Below are positions 7,771 to 14,652 of a stretch of DNA of 64,000 bases, one piece after another; within the stretch, counting starts at the first letter, position 1; each line of letters begins with the position of its first letter. The DNA is taken from assembly GCF_006152065.1 (NCBI RefSeq), contig NZ_VDFW01000005.1:227830-291829 (forward strand), given 5' to 3'. The notes beneath the pieces were generated by a model, which was given only the letters and a program-made list of their open reading frames with translations, was not told the origin of the DNA and did no database searches. This DNA is from Amycolatopsis alkalitolerans (GTDB lineage: Bacteria; Actinomycetota; Actinomycetes; Mycobacteriales; Pseudonocardiaceae). The position numbers were made by a program, and so were the translations under genes.

Positions 7771-10045
7771 GCGCTGGGCCCGCACGGACGGGCGCCAGAA
7801 GGTCCGCGGTGAGCTGCGGTATACGGCCGAGCAGCCGGTACCGCCGTGCCTGGACGTCGCGGTCGCGCGCAGCACGCGCCCGCACGCGCGCATCGACGCG
7901 ATCGACGCCACCGGTGCGCTCGCGGTCGACGGCGTGGTCGCGGTGGTCACCGGTGCGGATCTGGCCGGCAAGCTCGGCGAACGGCTGCTGACCGGTCCCG
8001 CGTTTTCCGACCAGCCGTGCCTGGCCGTGGACAAGGTGCGCTACGTCGGCGAGCCGGTCGCCGCGGTCATCGCCCACGATCTCAAGACGGCACGAAGTGC
8101 AGCCGAGGAGATCGCAGTCTCCTATACAGAACTTGAGCCCGTGCACGACGTGGACGCCGCGATCACCGGAAATTCCTTCGTGCACGAGGAACTCCGGCCG
8201 TCGGTTGTGTTCGGTGACCTGAAGCACCTGCGCGGTATCCGTGACACGAACGTCAACTACGAGTTCACCCTTCGGCGCGGTGATGTCGGCGAAGAGGGCA
8301 TGACGAAGGTCCAGGCCGAGTTCTGGGCCCCGCCCACCCACCACGTCCCGATCGAACTGCCGTATGCGGCGGCGTGGGTGGAGGGCGACCGGCTCGAACT
8401 GCTCGCCACCACGCAGACTCCGTCCTACGTGCGGCAGTGCCTCGCCGACCTGCTCGACCTGCCGCTGAACCGGGTGCGCGTCCGCACAGCGCCATTAGGC
8501 GGCAGCTTCGGGGCCAAGATGTACGACCGGCTCGAACCGCTCGCCGCCGCCCTGGCCTGGACCCAGGGCCTGCCGGTGCGGATCGCCGCGACCCGCGAGG
8601 AGGCGTTCCTGCTCACCACCCGCCACGGCGCGGCGGTGACCGGAACGATGAGCGCCGACGAGGACGGCCGGATCGTGTCCGCCACCGCGGACGTGCGGTA
8701 CGACACCGGAGCCTATGCCGATGTCGGTCCGCGGATCGCGGCGAAGTCCGGGATGGTCGCCACCGGTCCGTACAAAGTGGACAACGTGTCCGTGCGCTCG
8801 CGGTGCGTGTACACGAACAAGCCCTCCGCCGGGCCGTTCCGCGGGTTCGGCGTGCCGCAGGTGACCTGGTCGCACGAGTCCCTTGTGGACGAACTGGCTC
8901 GGAAGGCAGGCGCGGATCCGGCCGAGTTCCGGCGGCGGAACCTGTTGCGGGAAGGGGACATCGCCCCGGTCGGCACCCCGATGCACAGCGCCGACTTTCT
9001 CGGCTGCCTCGACGCGGTCACCTGCGCGATCGGCTGGGACTCGCCGTTCGAGAAGCAGGAGGGCAGGCTGCTGCGGGGGCGGGGGGTCGCGGTCGGCGTG
9101 AAGGCCGTGCTCACCCCGACGATCTCGAACGCGACGCTCCAGCTCAACCAGGACGGCTCGGCGACGCTGCTGATCAGCACGGTCGACATGGGCCAGGGCA
9201 GCGACACGATCATGGCGCAGATCGCCGCCGAGGTGCTGTGCCTCGGCGAGGGCCGGGTGCGAGTCGTCGGCGCCGACACCGATGTGACCCCGTACGACAC
9301 GATCACCGCGGGCAGCCGCTCGACGTACCACACCGGCAACGCGGTCCGGCTCGCGGCGGAGTCCATGCGGGACAAGCTGATCGACCTGGCGGCCGGGCAT
9401 TTCGGTGTACCGGCGACCGATCTCAAGCTCACCGGCGAAGGTCTGGTCAGCGCCCAGACGCAGGAGACAGTGGGGATTCCCGAGTTACTGCACGGTCATT
9501 TCGGCGCCCGGGGCACGACGCTCACCGCCGAGGCGAACTTCAGTACCAGCTGGCAGCCCTACGATCACGAGACCGGTCAGTCCCCGCAGGTCACCGAGCA
9601 CTGGTTCGCCGGGGCGGTGGCCGTGCAGCTGACCGTGGATTCGGCGACCGGCCGCGTGCACATCGAGCATCTCGCCGTCGCGGGCGACGTCGGGCGCGCG
9701 ATCAACCCGAAGCTCGTGGAGCAGCAGCTGTCCGGTGCGGCGATCATGGGTATCGGGCACGCGCTGTTCGACCAGCTCGTGTTCGACGAGGGGCAGATCG
9801 TCAACGGCACCTTGCTGGACTACCAGCTACCCTCGATCAAGGACATGCCGGACCGGCTCACCCCGATCATCGTCGAGAGTCCACATCGGACGGGACCGTT
9901 CGGCGCCAAGGGCGTCGGCGAGACCGCGATCATCCCGATGGCCCCGGCGATCGCGAACGCGGTGCGCGACGCGACGGGCGTCCGGATCACCCGGCTGCCG
10001 CTGACCCCGGAACGGATTCTCACCGCGATGACGGAGGGGCGATGA
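7736..10045 (+). CDS. Molybdenum hydroxylase large subunit (xanthine dehydrogenase family, CoxL-like)
   Basis: 769 residues from ATG 7736. It holds the two molybdopterin-cytosine-dinucleotide domains: PLGGSFGAKM, GPFRGFGVPQ, DMGQGSDTIMAQIAAE, and the C-terminal GAKGVGETAIIP that carries the catalytic glutamate. The CO-dehydrogenase form-I loop with CSFR is absent, so this is not a genuine CO dehydrogenase; it should hydroxylate an activated C-H bond of an aromatic, heterocyclic or aldehyde substrate using water. The neighbouring UbiD-type decarboxylase and aromatic-acid-type importers suggest a carboxylated (hetero)aromatic. It overlaps the small-subunit gene by ATGA. Substrate cannot be read from sequence. 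Confidence 0.9.
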   Translation: MSDGSCSGAVGERWARTDGRQKVRGELRYTAEQPVPPCLDVAVARSTRPHARIDAIDATGALAVDGVVAVVTGADLAGKLGERLLTGPAFSDQPCLAVDKVRYVGEPVAAVIAHDLKTARSAAEEIAVSYTELEPVHDVDAAITGNSFVHEELRPSVVFGDLKHLRGIRDTNVNYEFTLRRGDVGEEGMTKVQAEFWAPPTHHVPIELPYAAAWVEGDRLELLATTQTPSYVRQCLADLLDLPLNRVRVRTAPLGGSFGAKMYDRLEPLAAALAWTQGLPVRIAATREEAFLLTTRHGAAVTGTMSADEDGRIVSATADVRYDTGAYADVGPRIAAKSGMVATGPYKVDNVSVRSRCVYTNKPSAGPFRGFGVPQVTWSHESLVDELARKAGADPAEFRRRNLLREGDIAPVGTPMHSADFLGCLDAVTCAIGWDSPFEKQEGRLLRGRGVAVGVKAVLTPTISNATLQLNQDGSATLLISTVDMGQGSDTIMAQIAAEVLCLGEGRVRVVGADTDVTPYDTITAGSRSTYHTGNAVRLAAESMRDKLIDLAAGHFGVPATDLKLTGEGLVSAQTQETVGIPELLHGHFGARGTTLTAEANFSTSWQPYDHETGQSPQVTEHWFAGAVAVQLTVDSATGRVHIEHLAVAGDVGRAINPKLVEQQLSGAAIMGIGHALFDQLVFDEGQIVNGTLLDYQLPSIKDMPDRLTPIIVESPHRTGPFGAKGVGETAIIPMAPAIANAVRDATGVRITRLPLTPERILTAMTEGR

Positions 10046-11025
10046 GGGAGATAGAACTGGCCGTCAACGGCATGCGCCGGCGAGTCACGGTGGCCGACGA
10101 CGAGTTGTTGCTCGATGTGCTGCGCCGCGAATTCGCCGCGACGAGTGTCCGGGAAGGATGCGGGGTCGGGGCGTGCGGCGCGTGCACGGTGCTGGTGTCC
10201 GGGCGCAGCGTGTCCAGCTGCCTGGCCCGCGCCGCGCGGTACGACGGTGCGGAGGTCACCACGGCCGATGGCCTGCCGAAGGACGACGTGGTAGTCGAGG
10301 AGTTCGTCGCGGCAGGCGCAATGCAGTGCGGCTACTGCATCCCGGGGTTCGTGCTGATGGCACACGAGCTGCTGAGCGAGAATCCGGCGCCCAGCGAGCG
10401 GGATATCGCGGAGCACCTGGAAGGCAACATCTGCCGCTGCGGCACCTACGAAGAGATCCGCACAGCGATCAGCCGCGCCGCGGAGAGCCGAGTCACGGGA
10501 AGCCGTGTCGCGAAAGGCCAAGTTGCGGAGAGCGGTGCTGCGGGCGGCGGTGCTGCGGGAAGTCGTGCTGGGGAGCGCGGTGCTGCGGGCGGCGGTGCTG
10601 CGGGAAGTCGTGCTGGGGAGCGCGGTGCTGCGGGAGGCGGTGCTGCGGGAAGTCGTGCTGGGGAGCGCGGTGCTGCGGGAGGCGGTGCTGCGGGAAGCCG
10701 AGCTGCCCAGAGCCGAGCCGTGGCAGGCCGGGCAGTGGTGAGCCGAGTTTCGAAAAGCCGAGTTGTGGAAGGCCGTGCCGCGGAAAATCCATCTGTGGAA
10801 AGCCGAGCCGTGGGAAGTCGTGTCGCGGAAGACAAAATTGCGGGAAGGCGGGCTGTGCGGGGCGATGCCGTGCACGGCCACGCGCTGCAGGGCTGTGCCG
10901 TGGAGGGCCGTGCGGTTCAGGGCGATGCCGTGCAGGGCCGTGCGGTGGAGGGCCGTGCGGTGGAGGGCCGTGCCGTGGAGAGCAGCGTGGCGGGAAGCCG
11001 CGCCGCGGAAAGGAAAACCGCGTGA
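10042..11025 (+). CDS. 2Fe-2S small subunit (CoxS-like) with a long pentad-repeat tail
   Basis: 327 residues, about twice the usual ~160. Residues 1-145 are a complete CoxS: plant-type 2Fe-2S cysteines C40, C45, C48, C60 and the second cluster C96, C99, C131, C133 (MQCGYC, ICRCG). From residue 146 to 325 the protein is 36 consecutive five-residue units with loose consensus A-[AV]-x-[GS]-R, for example AVEGR and AAGSR, rich in Ala, Gly, Arg and Glu and lacking hydrophobic core residues. The tail is continuous with the domain, has no stop, and the gene overlaps the next by GTGA, so ribosomes must translate it to reach the hydrolase. Its role is unknown; it could be disordered, a scaffold, or simply a tolerated DNA expansion. 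Confidence 0.85.
   Translation: MREIELAVNGMRRRVTVADDELLLDVLRREFAATSVREGCGVGACGACTVLVSGRSVSSCLARAARYDGAEVTTADGLPKDDVVVEEFVAAGAMQCGYCIPGFVLMAHELLSENPAPSERDIAEHLEGNICRCGTYEEIRTAISRAAESRVTGSRVAKGQVAESGAAGGGAAGSRAGERGAAGGGAAGSRAGERGAAGGGAAGSRAGERGAAGGGAAGSRAAQSRAVAGRAVVSRVSKSRVVEGRAAENPSVESRAVGSRVAEDKIAGRRAVRGDAVHGHALQGCAVEGRAVQGDAVQGRAVEGRAVEGRAVESSVAGSRAAERKTA
10477..11022 (+). repeat. 15-bp-period minisatellite inside the coxS-like gene
   Basis: The pentad-encoding DNA has a strict 15-bp period over about 546 bp. Within it a 45-bp higher-order unit (three pentads) recurs at 10534, 10579, 10624 and 10669 almost unchanged, while later units (10850-10990) form a different subfamily around GCCGTGCGGTGGAGG. 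The graded similarity points to successive local duplications. All repeat lengths are multiples of three, so the frame is preserved. Confidence 0.9.
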
Positions 11026-11795
11026 GTCTGCATGTTCGTCGCATCGGGGAGGCCGGGCGGCCCGTCGTGCTGTTGCATCCGCTCGCGCTCAGCGGAGCGG
11101 TCTGGGACCCGGTGGCGAAGTTCCTCTCCGCGGGACACCAGGTCCTCGCGCTCGATGCACGCGGACACGGCGAGTCTCCTTGGGATGGCAAGGAGTTCAC
11201 GGTAGAGGACATGGCCGCCGACGCGGCGTCCGTTATTGAGGACTTCGGTTCCGGTCCTGCGGACGTCATCGGCCTGTCGATGGGTGGCAGCACCGCACTG
11301 GTGCTCGCCGCCACCCGGCCGGACCTCGTGCATCACCTCGTGCTGGCCGATGCCACCGCTTGCTACGGACCCGACCGTGAGAGCGAATGGGCAGCACGCG
11401 CAGAGCGGGCGGCGACCGTCCCGCGTGTGGAACAGCTGTCCTTCCAGCGAGACAGGTGGTTCGCCGAAGCGTTCCAGCAGGCGCATCCCGAGGAAGTGCG
11501 GCGAGTGTCCGACATCTTCGTCGCGACCGACTCGCGGGCGCATGCCGCGGCCTGCCGTGCCCTCGGTGCCCTCGACGCGACCGCGAAACTAGGCGACGTC
11601 GAAGCCGAAACCCTTGTGCTGGTAGGGGATGAGGACTACGCGACCCCGCCGGCGATGGCCCGCGAGCTGGCGGGCGGCATCAAGGGCGCGAAGCTGCGGG
11701 TGCTCGAACGGACCCGGCACCTCAGCCTGCTCGAACGCCCCGACCTCTGGCCGGATGTGGCGGAGCACCTGGGTTGGTCGGGGAGCGATACATGA
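11022..11795 (+). CDS. Alpha/beta-fold hydrolase
   Basis: 257 residues from a GTG that overlaps the coxS stop (GTGA), with GGAAAGGAA upstream. Alpha/beta hydrolase features: LLHPLALSGAVWDP (oxyanion region), DARGHGES, nucleophile elbow GLSMGGS, acid region LVLVGDEDYATPP, and catalytic His in RTRHLSLLERP. It resembles enol-lactonase/C-C hydrolase members of aromatic pathways. As part of the operon it may open a ring or cleave an ester after the molybdenum hydroxylase has acted; that order is inference. The last ~28 codons are the first copy of an 86-bp tandem repeat. Confidence 0.84.
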   Translation: MSLHVRRIGEAGRPVVLLHPLALSGAVWDPVAKFLSAGHQVLALDARGHGESPWDGKEFTVEDMAADAASVIEDFGSGPADVIGLSMGGSTALVLAATRPDLVHHLVLADATACYGPDRESEWAARAERAATVPRVEQLSFQRDRWFAEAFQQAHPEEVRRVSDIFVATDSRAHAAACRALGALDATAKLGDVEAETLVLVGDEDYATPPAMARELAGGIKGAKLRVLERTRHLSLLERPDLWPDVAEHLGWSGSDT

Positions 11796-11963
11796 CTGAA
11801 CCACGCCCGGGCCTGCTCGAACGCCCTGATCTCTGGCCGGTTGTCGCCGGGCACGTGGGCTCCTTGGGGAGGGACACGTGACTGAATCGCTGCTGGGCCT
11901 GCGCGAGTGTCCTGGCCTCTGGCCGGATGTCGTTGAGCATATGGGCTCCTTCGGGAGGGACAC
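11706..11963 (+). repeat. Three-copy 86-bp tandem repeat spanning a gene junction
   Basis: Copies at 11706-11791, 11792-11877 and 11878-11963. Shared blocks are CTGCTCGAACGCCC, CTCTGGCCGG and GGGGAGGGACAC. Copy one is the coding 3' end of the hydrolase gene; the other two follow it. Because 86 is not a multiple of three, each copy shifts the frame by one, yet each ends in an overlapping stop/start (ATGA, GTGA, ATGA) preceded by GGGAG-type ribosome sites. The start of the UbiD gene resembles the start of copy three (CTGCTGNGCCTGCGCG). Confidence 0.88.
11792..11881 (+). CDS. 29-codon mini-ORF 1 in the tandem repeat
   Basis: ATG at 11792 overlaps the hydrolase stop; the stop overlaps the next start (GTGA). 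GGGGAG lies about 8 nt upstream. The peptide (MTEPRPGLLERPDLWPVVAG...) repeats the hydrolase C-terminus. It is probably translated by coupling, but a function for the peptide is not implied; it may only relay ribosomes. Confidence 0.4.
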   Translation: MTEPRPGLLERPDLWPVVAGHVGSLGRDT

Positions 11964-11967
11964 ATGA
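11878..11967 (+). CDS. 29-codon mini-ORF 2 in the tandem repeat
   Basis: GTG at 11878 after GGGGAGGGACAC; stop overlaps the UbiD ATG at 11964. The peptide (VTESLLGLRECPGLWPDVVE...) is a second diverged copy of the hydrolase C-terminus. Same caution as mini-ORF 1. Confidence 0.4.
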   Translation: MTESLLGLRECPGLWPDVVEHMGSFGRDT

Positions 11968-13406
11968 GCGAACCGCTGCTGAGCCTGCGCGCGCATATCG
12001 ACGCCATCAAGGGGTTCGGCGAGCTGCGCGAGGTGCGGGGCGCGCACTGGGATCTCGAACTGGGCGGCATCGCCGAGCTGAGTTACCACCGCGACCTGCC
12101 CCCGGCGTTGCTGTTCGACGAGATCGTCGACTACCCCGCCGGGCTCAGGGTGCTCACCGGCAGCACGGGCTCGCCACGACGCCTCGGCCACACCCTCCGG
12201 CTGGGCGACGATCTCGACGACGCGGGAGTCGTGGATGCCTTGCGCGGCAAGCCTTCCCAGTGGGCCGCAGCCGCGAAGGGGTTTCCGGTCGAGGTGGTCG
12301 ACCACGCCCCGCTACTGGCCAACGAGATCCCCGGCGAAGAGGTGGACCTGCTCCGGTTCCCGGTCCCGCGCTGGCATTCGCACGACGGCGGCCGGTTCAT
12401 CGGCACCGGCTGCTTCGTCGTCACCAGCGACCCGGAGACCGGCGTGCACAACGGCGGCTGCTACCGGATGGAGGTCCAGGACGGCGGCCGCGGCGTGACG
12501 GTCGCCGCGGTGCCCGGTAAGCACGGCGCGCAGCACATCCAGCGCTGGTTCGAGCGCGAAGGCCGCGCACCGGTCACGGTGTCGTTCGGCCACGACCCGT
12601 TGCTGCTCGTCCTCGGCGGGACCGAGGTGCCGGCCGGGATCTCGGAACTGGAGTACGCGGGCGCGGTGCTCGGCGAGCGGGTTCCGGTGATCACCGCCCC
12701 GGACACCGGCCTGCCGGTCCCCGCGGGCAGCGAGATCGCCATCGAGGGCTGGCTGCGCCCGGACCACCTGCGTGAGGAGGGCCCGTTCGGCGAGTGGACC
12801 GGCTACTACTCGGGGCGCCGCCGCCCCAACCTGGCGGTCGAGATCACCCGCCTCTGGCACCGCGACGATCCGGTCCTGCTCGGCGCCCCACCCGGGAAGC
12901 CGCCGCATGACTACTCGTACATGCGCACCGTGATGAAGTCCGCGATGATCTCCGACGAACTGGCCGCGACCGGCGTGCCCGGGGTTGTGAAGGCCTGGGC
13001 GCACGAGTCCGGCGGCGGGCGGTTGTTCATCGCCGTTTCGCTGCGGCAGCGGTATCCCGGCCACGCGCGCCAGGTCGCGTACCTCGCCGCGCAGTGCCCC
13101 GCCGCCGCTTACCTGAACCGTTACGTCGTGGTCGTCGACGACGATATCGACCCGGCCGATCCCGATCAGGTCATCTGGGCGATGTCCACACGCAGCGACC
13201 CGTCGCGCGACATCGAGGTGATGAAGCAGACCTGGGGCAGCAAGCTGGACCCGCTGTGGGTGGAGGGCTCGCCGACGCACAGCAGCCGCGCGATCGTCGA
13301 CGCCTGCCGCCCCTACGAGCGGCTCGAGGACTTCCCGAAGGTCGCGCAGAGCGATCCCGCGTTCCTGCGGGAGATCGAGCGGCGCTGGCGCGAAGTCTTG
13401 CTTTGA
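11964..13406 (+). CDS. UbiD-family decarboxylase (prenylated-FMN dependent)
   Basis: 480 residues, normal for UbiD/Fdc1 enzymes, which reversibly decarboxylate aromatic, heteroaromatic or alpha,beta-unsaturated acids with prenyl-FMN. The catalytic Arg-Glu-Glu set is recognisable: R168 in GGCYRME, E272 and E277 in EEGPFGEWTGYY. The metal/phosphate-binding N-x-H region is represented by VHNGG, and the C-terminal KQTWGSKLDPLW region is typical. Start ATG 11964 overlaps mini-ORF 2 and has GGGAGGG upstream. No UbiX prenyltransferase is visible in the window, so the cofactor must come from elsewhere. It is the last gene of the operon; 29 bp separate it from the MerR gene. Confidence 0.9.
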   Translation: MSEPLLSLRAHIDAIKGFGELREVRGAHWDLELGGIAELSYHRDLPPALLFDEIVDYPAGLRVLTGSTGSPRRLGHTLRLGDDLDDAGVVDALRGKPSQWAAAAKGFPVEVVDHAPLLANEIPGEEVDLLRFPVPRWHSHDGGRFIGTGCFVVTSDPETGVHNGGCYRMEVQDGGRGVTVAAVPGKHGAQHIQRWFEREGRAPVTVSFGHDPLLLVLGGTEVPAGISELEYAGAVLGERVPVITAPDTGLPVPAGSEIAIEGWLRPDHLREEGPFGEWTGYYSGRRRPNLAVEITRLWHRDDPVLLGAPPGKPPHDYSYMRTVMKSAMISDELAATGVPGVVKAWAHESGGGRLFIAVSLRQRYPGHARQVAYLAAQCPAAAYLNRYVVVVDDDIDPADPDQVIWAMSTRSDPSRDIEVMKQTWGSKLDPLWVEGSPTHSSRAIVDACRPYERLEDFPKVAQSDPAFLREIERRWREVLL

Positions 13407-13420
13407 CGTCGAGGTCAAGG
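13401..13420. promoter_or_regulatory. Probable MerR-type operator
   Basis: CTTTGACGTCGAGGTCAAGG: inverted repeat TTGAC-GTCGAG-GTCAA, extendable with one mismatch on each side, starting at the UbiD stop and ending 15 bp before the MerR gene start. The compact palindrome just upstream of an autoregulated MerR gene is the usual arrangement for that family. Confidence 0.5.
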
Positions 13421-13435
13421 TCTACGTTCGACGGT

Positions 13436-13828
13436 ATGCGAATCGGTGAACTCGCCCAGCGTGCCGGGACGACGACCAGGGCGCTGCGGTTCTACGAGGC
13501 ACAGGGCCTGCTGAGGGCCCGGCGCTCGGCGAACGGGTACCGGGAGTACGGCGAGGAGGACGTCCGTCTCGTCAGCGAGATCCGCACGTTGCAGGCGGTC
13601 GGGCTGACGCTGGACGACACGCGCCCGTTCGTCGAATGCCTCCGCGCCGGGCACGACACGGGGGACGCGTGCGCCGATTCGATCGAGGTCTACCAGCGCA
13701 AGCTCGACGAGGTGAACGCCTGTATCGAGCGGCTGACCGATGTCCGGGAGACCTTGCTGTCGAAACTGGCCGATGCCTTGCCTGGACTGCAGGGCCCGTG
13801 CGGCGTGATTCCCGAGGAGAACGAATGA
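13436..13828 (+). CDS. MerR-family transcriptional regulator
   Basis: 130 residues. The N-terminal winged helix is clear (MRIGELAQRAGTTTRALRFY, then GYREYGEEDVRLV), followed by the dimerisation coiled coil (about 75-115). Cysteines occur at VECLRAG, GDACADS, VNACIERL and in the C-terminal GPCGV, so a thiol- or metal-sensing role is possible. It overlaps the thioredoxin gene by ATGA; regulator and thioredoxin form one unit. Redox control of thioredoxin synthesis is inferred from this pairing. Confidence 0.86.
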   Translation: MRIGELAQRAGTTTRALRFYEAQGLLRARRSANGYREYGEEDVRLVSEIRTLQAVGLTLDDTRPFVECLRAGHDTGDACADSIEVYQRKLDEVNACIERLTDVRETLLSKLADALPGLQGPCGVIPEENE

Positions 13829-14160
13829 GCCTGCTTTCCGTGACCGATGACACGTTCGCCGCCGAGGTGCTGCGGCGCGAAGGTCCCGTGCTGGTCGACT
13901 TCTGGGCGCAATGGTGCCCGCCGTGCCACATGATCGCGCCTGTGCTCGAGGAGATCGCCGCCGAGCGAGCCGGTTCGCTGACGATCGTGAAGGTGAACTC
14001 GGACGAGAACCCGGTCGTGGCGCGCGACTTCCAGGTCATGTCCCTGCCGACGTTGATGCTGTTCCGCAACGGCGAGCCGATCCGCAGTTACGTCGGCGCC
14101 CGGCCGAAGGCACGGTTGCTGGCCGAGTTGGACGACGCGCTGGAGGCGAGCGGCGTCTAG
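13825..14160 (+). CDS. Thioredoxin
   Basis: 111 residues, standard thioredoxin fold with a WCPPC active site (DFWAQWCPPCHMIAP) instead of WCGPC. The cis-proline loop is present (VMSLPTLMLF). Cytosolic; no signal peptide. GAGGAGA precedes the ATG, which overlaps the MerR stop. The CPPC dithiol usually gives a higher redox potential than CGPC (family knowledge). The stop codon overlaps that of the convergent TIGR03086 gene within CTAG. Confidence 0.9.
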   Translation: MSLLSVTDDTFAAEVLRREGPVLVDFWAQWCPPCHMIAPVLEEIAAERAGSLTIVKVNSDENPVVARDFQVMSLPTLMLFRNGEPIRSYVGARPKARLLAELDDALEASGV

Positions 14161-14651
14161 ATCCAGGCGCGCCCGGACCGCACAAGGATTTCCTCCATCG
14201 CCGATCCGCACGGCAAGAACGCCCAGCCTTCGCCGTCCGCGCGCGGCTGTGTCCGGCGCACGCAGTTCAGCGCGATGTCGAGAACGTCCGGCCAGGGTGG
14301 GTCGAAGTCGATCCGGATCGCCTGGGCGAGGTCCCAGGTGTGCACGACGGTGTTGGTCAGGTGCGACTCGAACGCGTCCCGGGGTGCCGAGCCGTTGGCG
14401 CGGGCCAGCGCGTGGGCCGCGTGGCGCGCCGAGTCGCGGTAGATCGTCTCGCGTGGCAGGCATTCCCGGGGCGGCGGGGGAGGATGGCCGACCGCGCGGG
14501 CGAACCGCAGGTTGAGGTCGACCATGTGGTGGTACAGGTCTTCGACGGTCCACAGCGCGCACGGCGTGGCGGCCGCGAGGTCGCCGTCCGTGACTTCGCT
14601 CAGGTAGGCGGCGAAGTCCTCGGTCACCTCGTGCAGCAGGGCGATGTCCAC
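14157..14651 (-). CDS. TIGR03086/maleylpyruvate-isomerase-like metal-binding protein
   Basis: 164 residues, DinB/MDMPI-type four-helix fold. Pattern TPCALWTVEDLYHHMVDLNLRFA is characteristic, as is the second His in THTWDLAQAI-like VVHTWDLAQA. Such proteins are mycothiol-dependent or uncharacterised in actinobacteria. The gene is 1 bp from the hydrolase gene upstream on the same strand, so the two are co-transcribed. A decayed relative lies near 41.9 kb. Reaction unknown. Confidence 0.78.
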   Translation of the reverse strand: MDIALLHEVTEDFAAYLSEVTDGDLAAATPCALWTVEDLYHHMVDLNLRFARAVGHPPPPPRECLPRETIYRDSARHAAHALARANGSAPRDAFESHLTNTVVHTWDLAQAIRIDFDPPWPDVLDIALNCVRRTQPRADGEGWAFLPCGSAMEEILVRSGRAWI

Positions 14652-14652
14652 G

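Noticed and set aside
7736..10045. Genuine aerobic CO dehydrogenase
   Set aside because: The CSFR active-site loop of form-I CoxL is not present; only the general xanthine dehydrogenase family motifs are.
10158..11021. Long second reading frame through the pentad repeat (Cys/Gly-rich CCGRRCCGKSCWG pattern)
   Set aside because: It is open only because the 15-bp repeat lacks stops in several frames. The CoxS frame continues a real domain and is coupled to the next gene.
10477..11022. Canonical pentapeptide-repeat (right-handed quadrilateral beta-helix) protein
   Set aside because: Consensus A-[AV]-x-[GS]-R lacks the central Leu/Phe needed for that fold.
10504..11023. Possible CRISPR array
   Set aside because: Units are 15/45 bp, contiguous, without variable spacers, and lie in a coding sequence.
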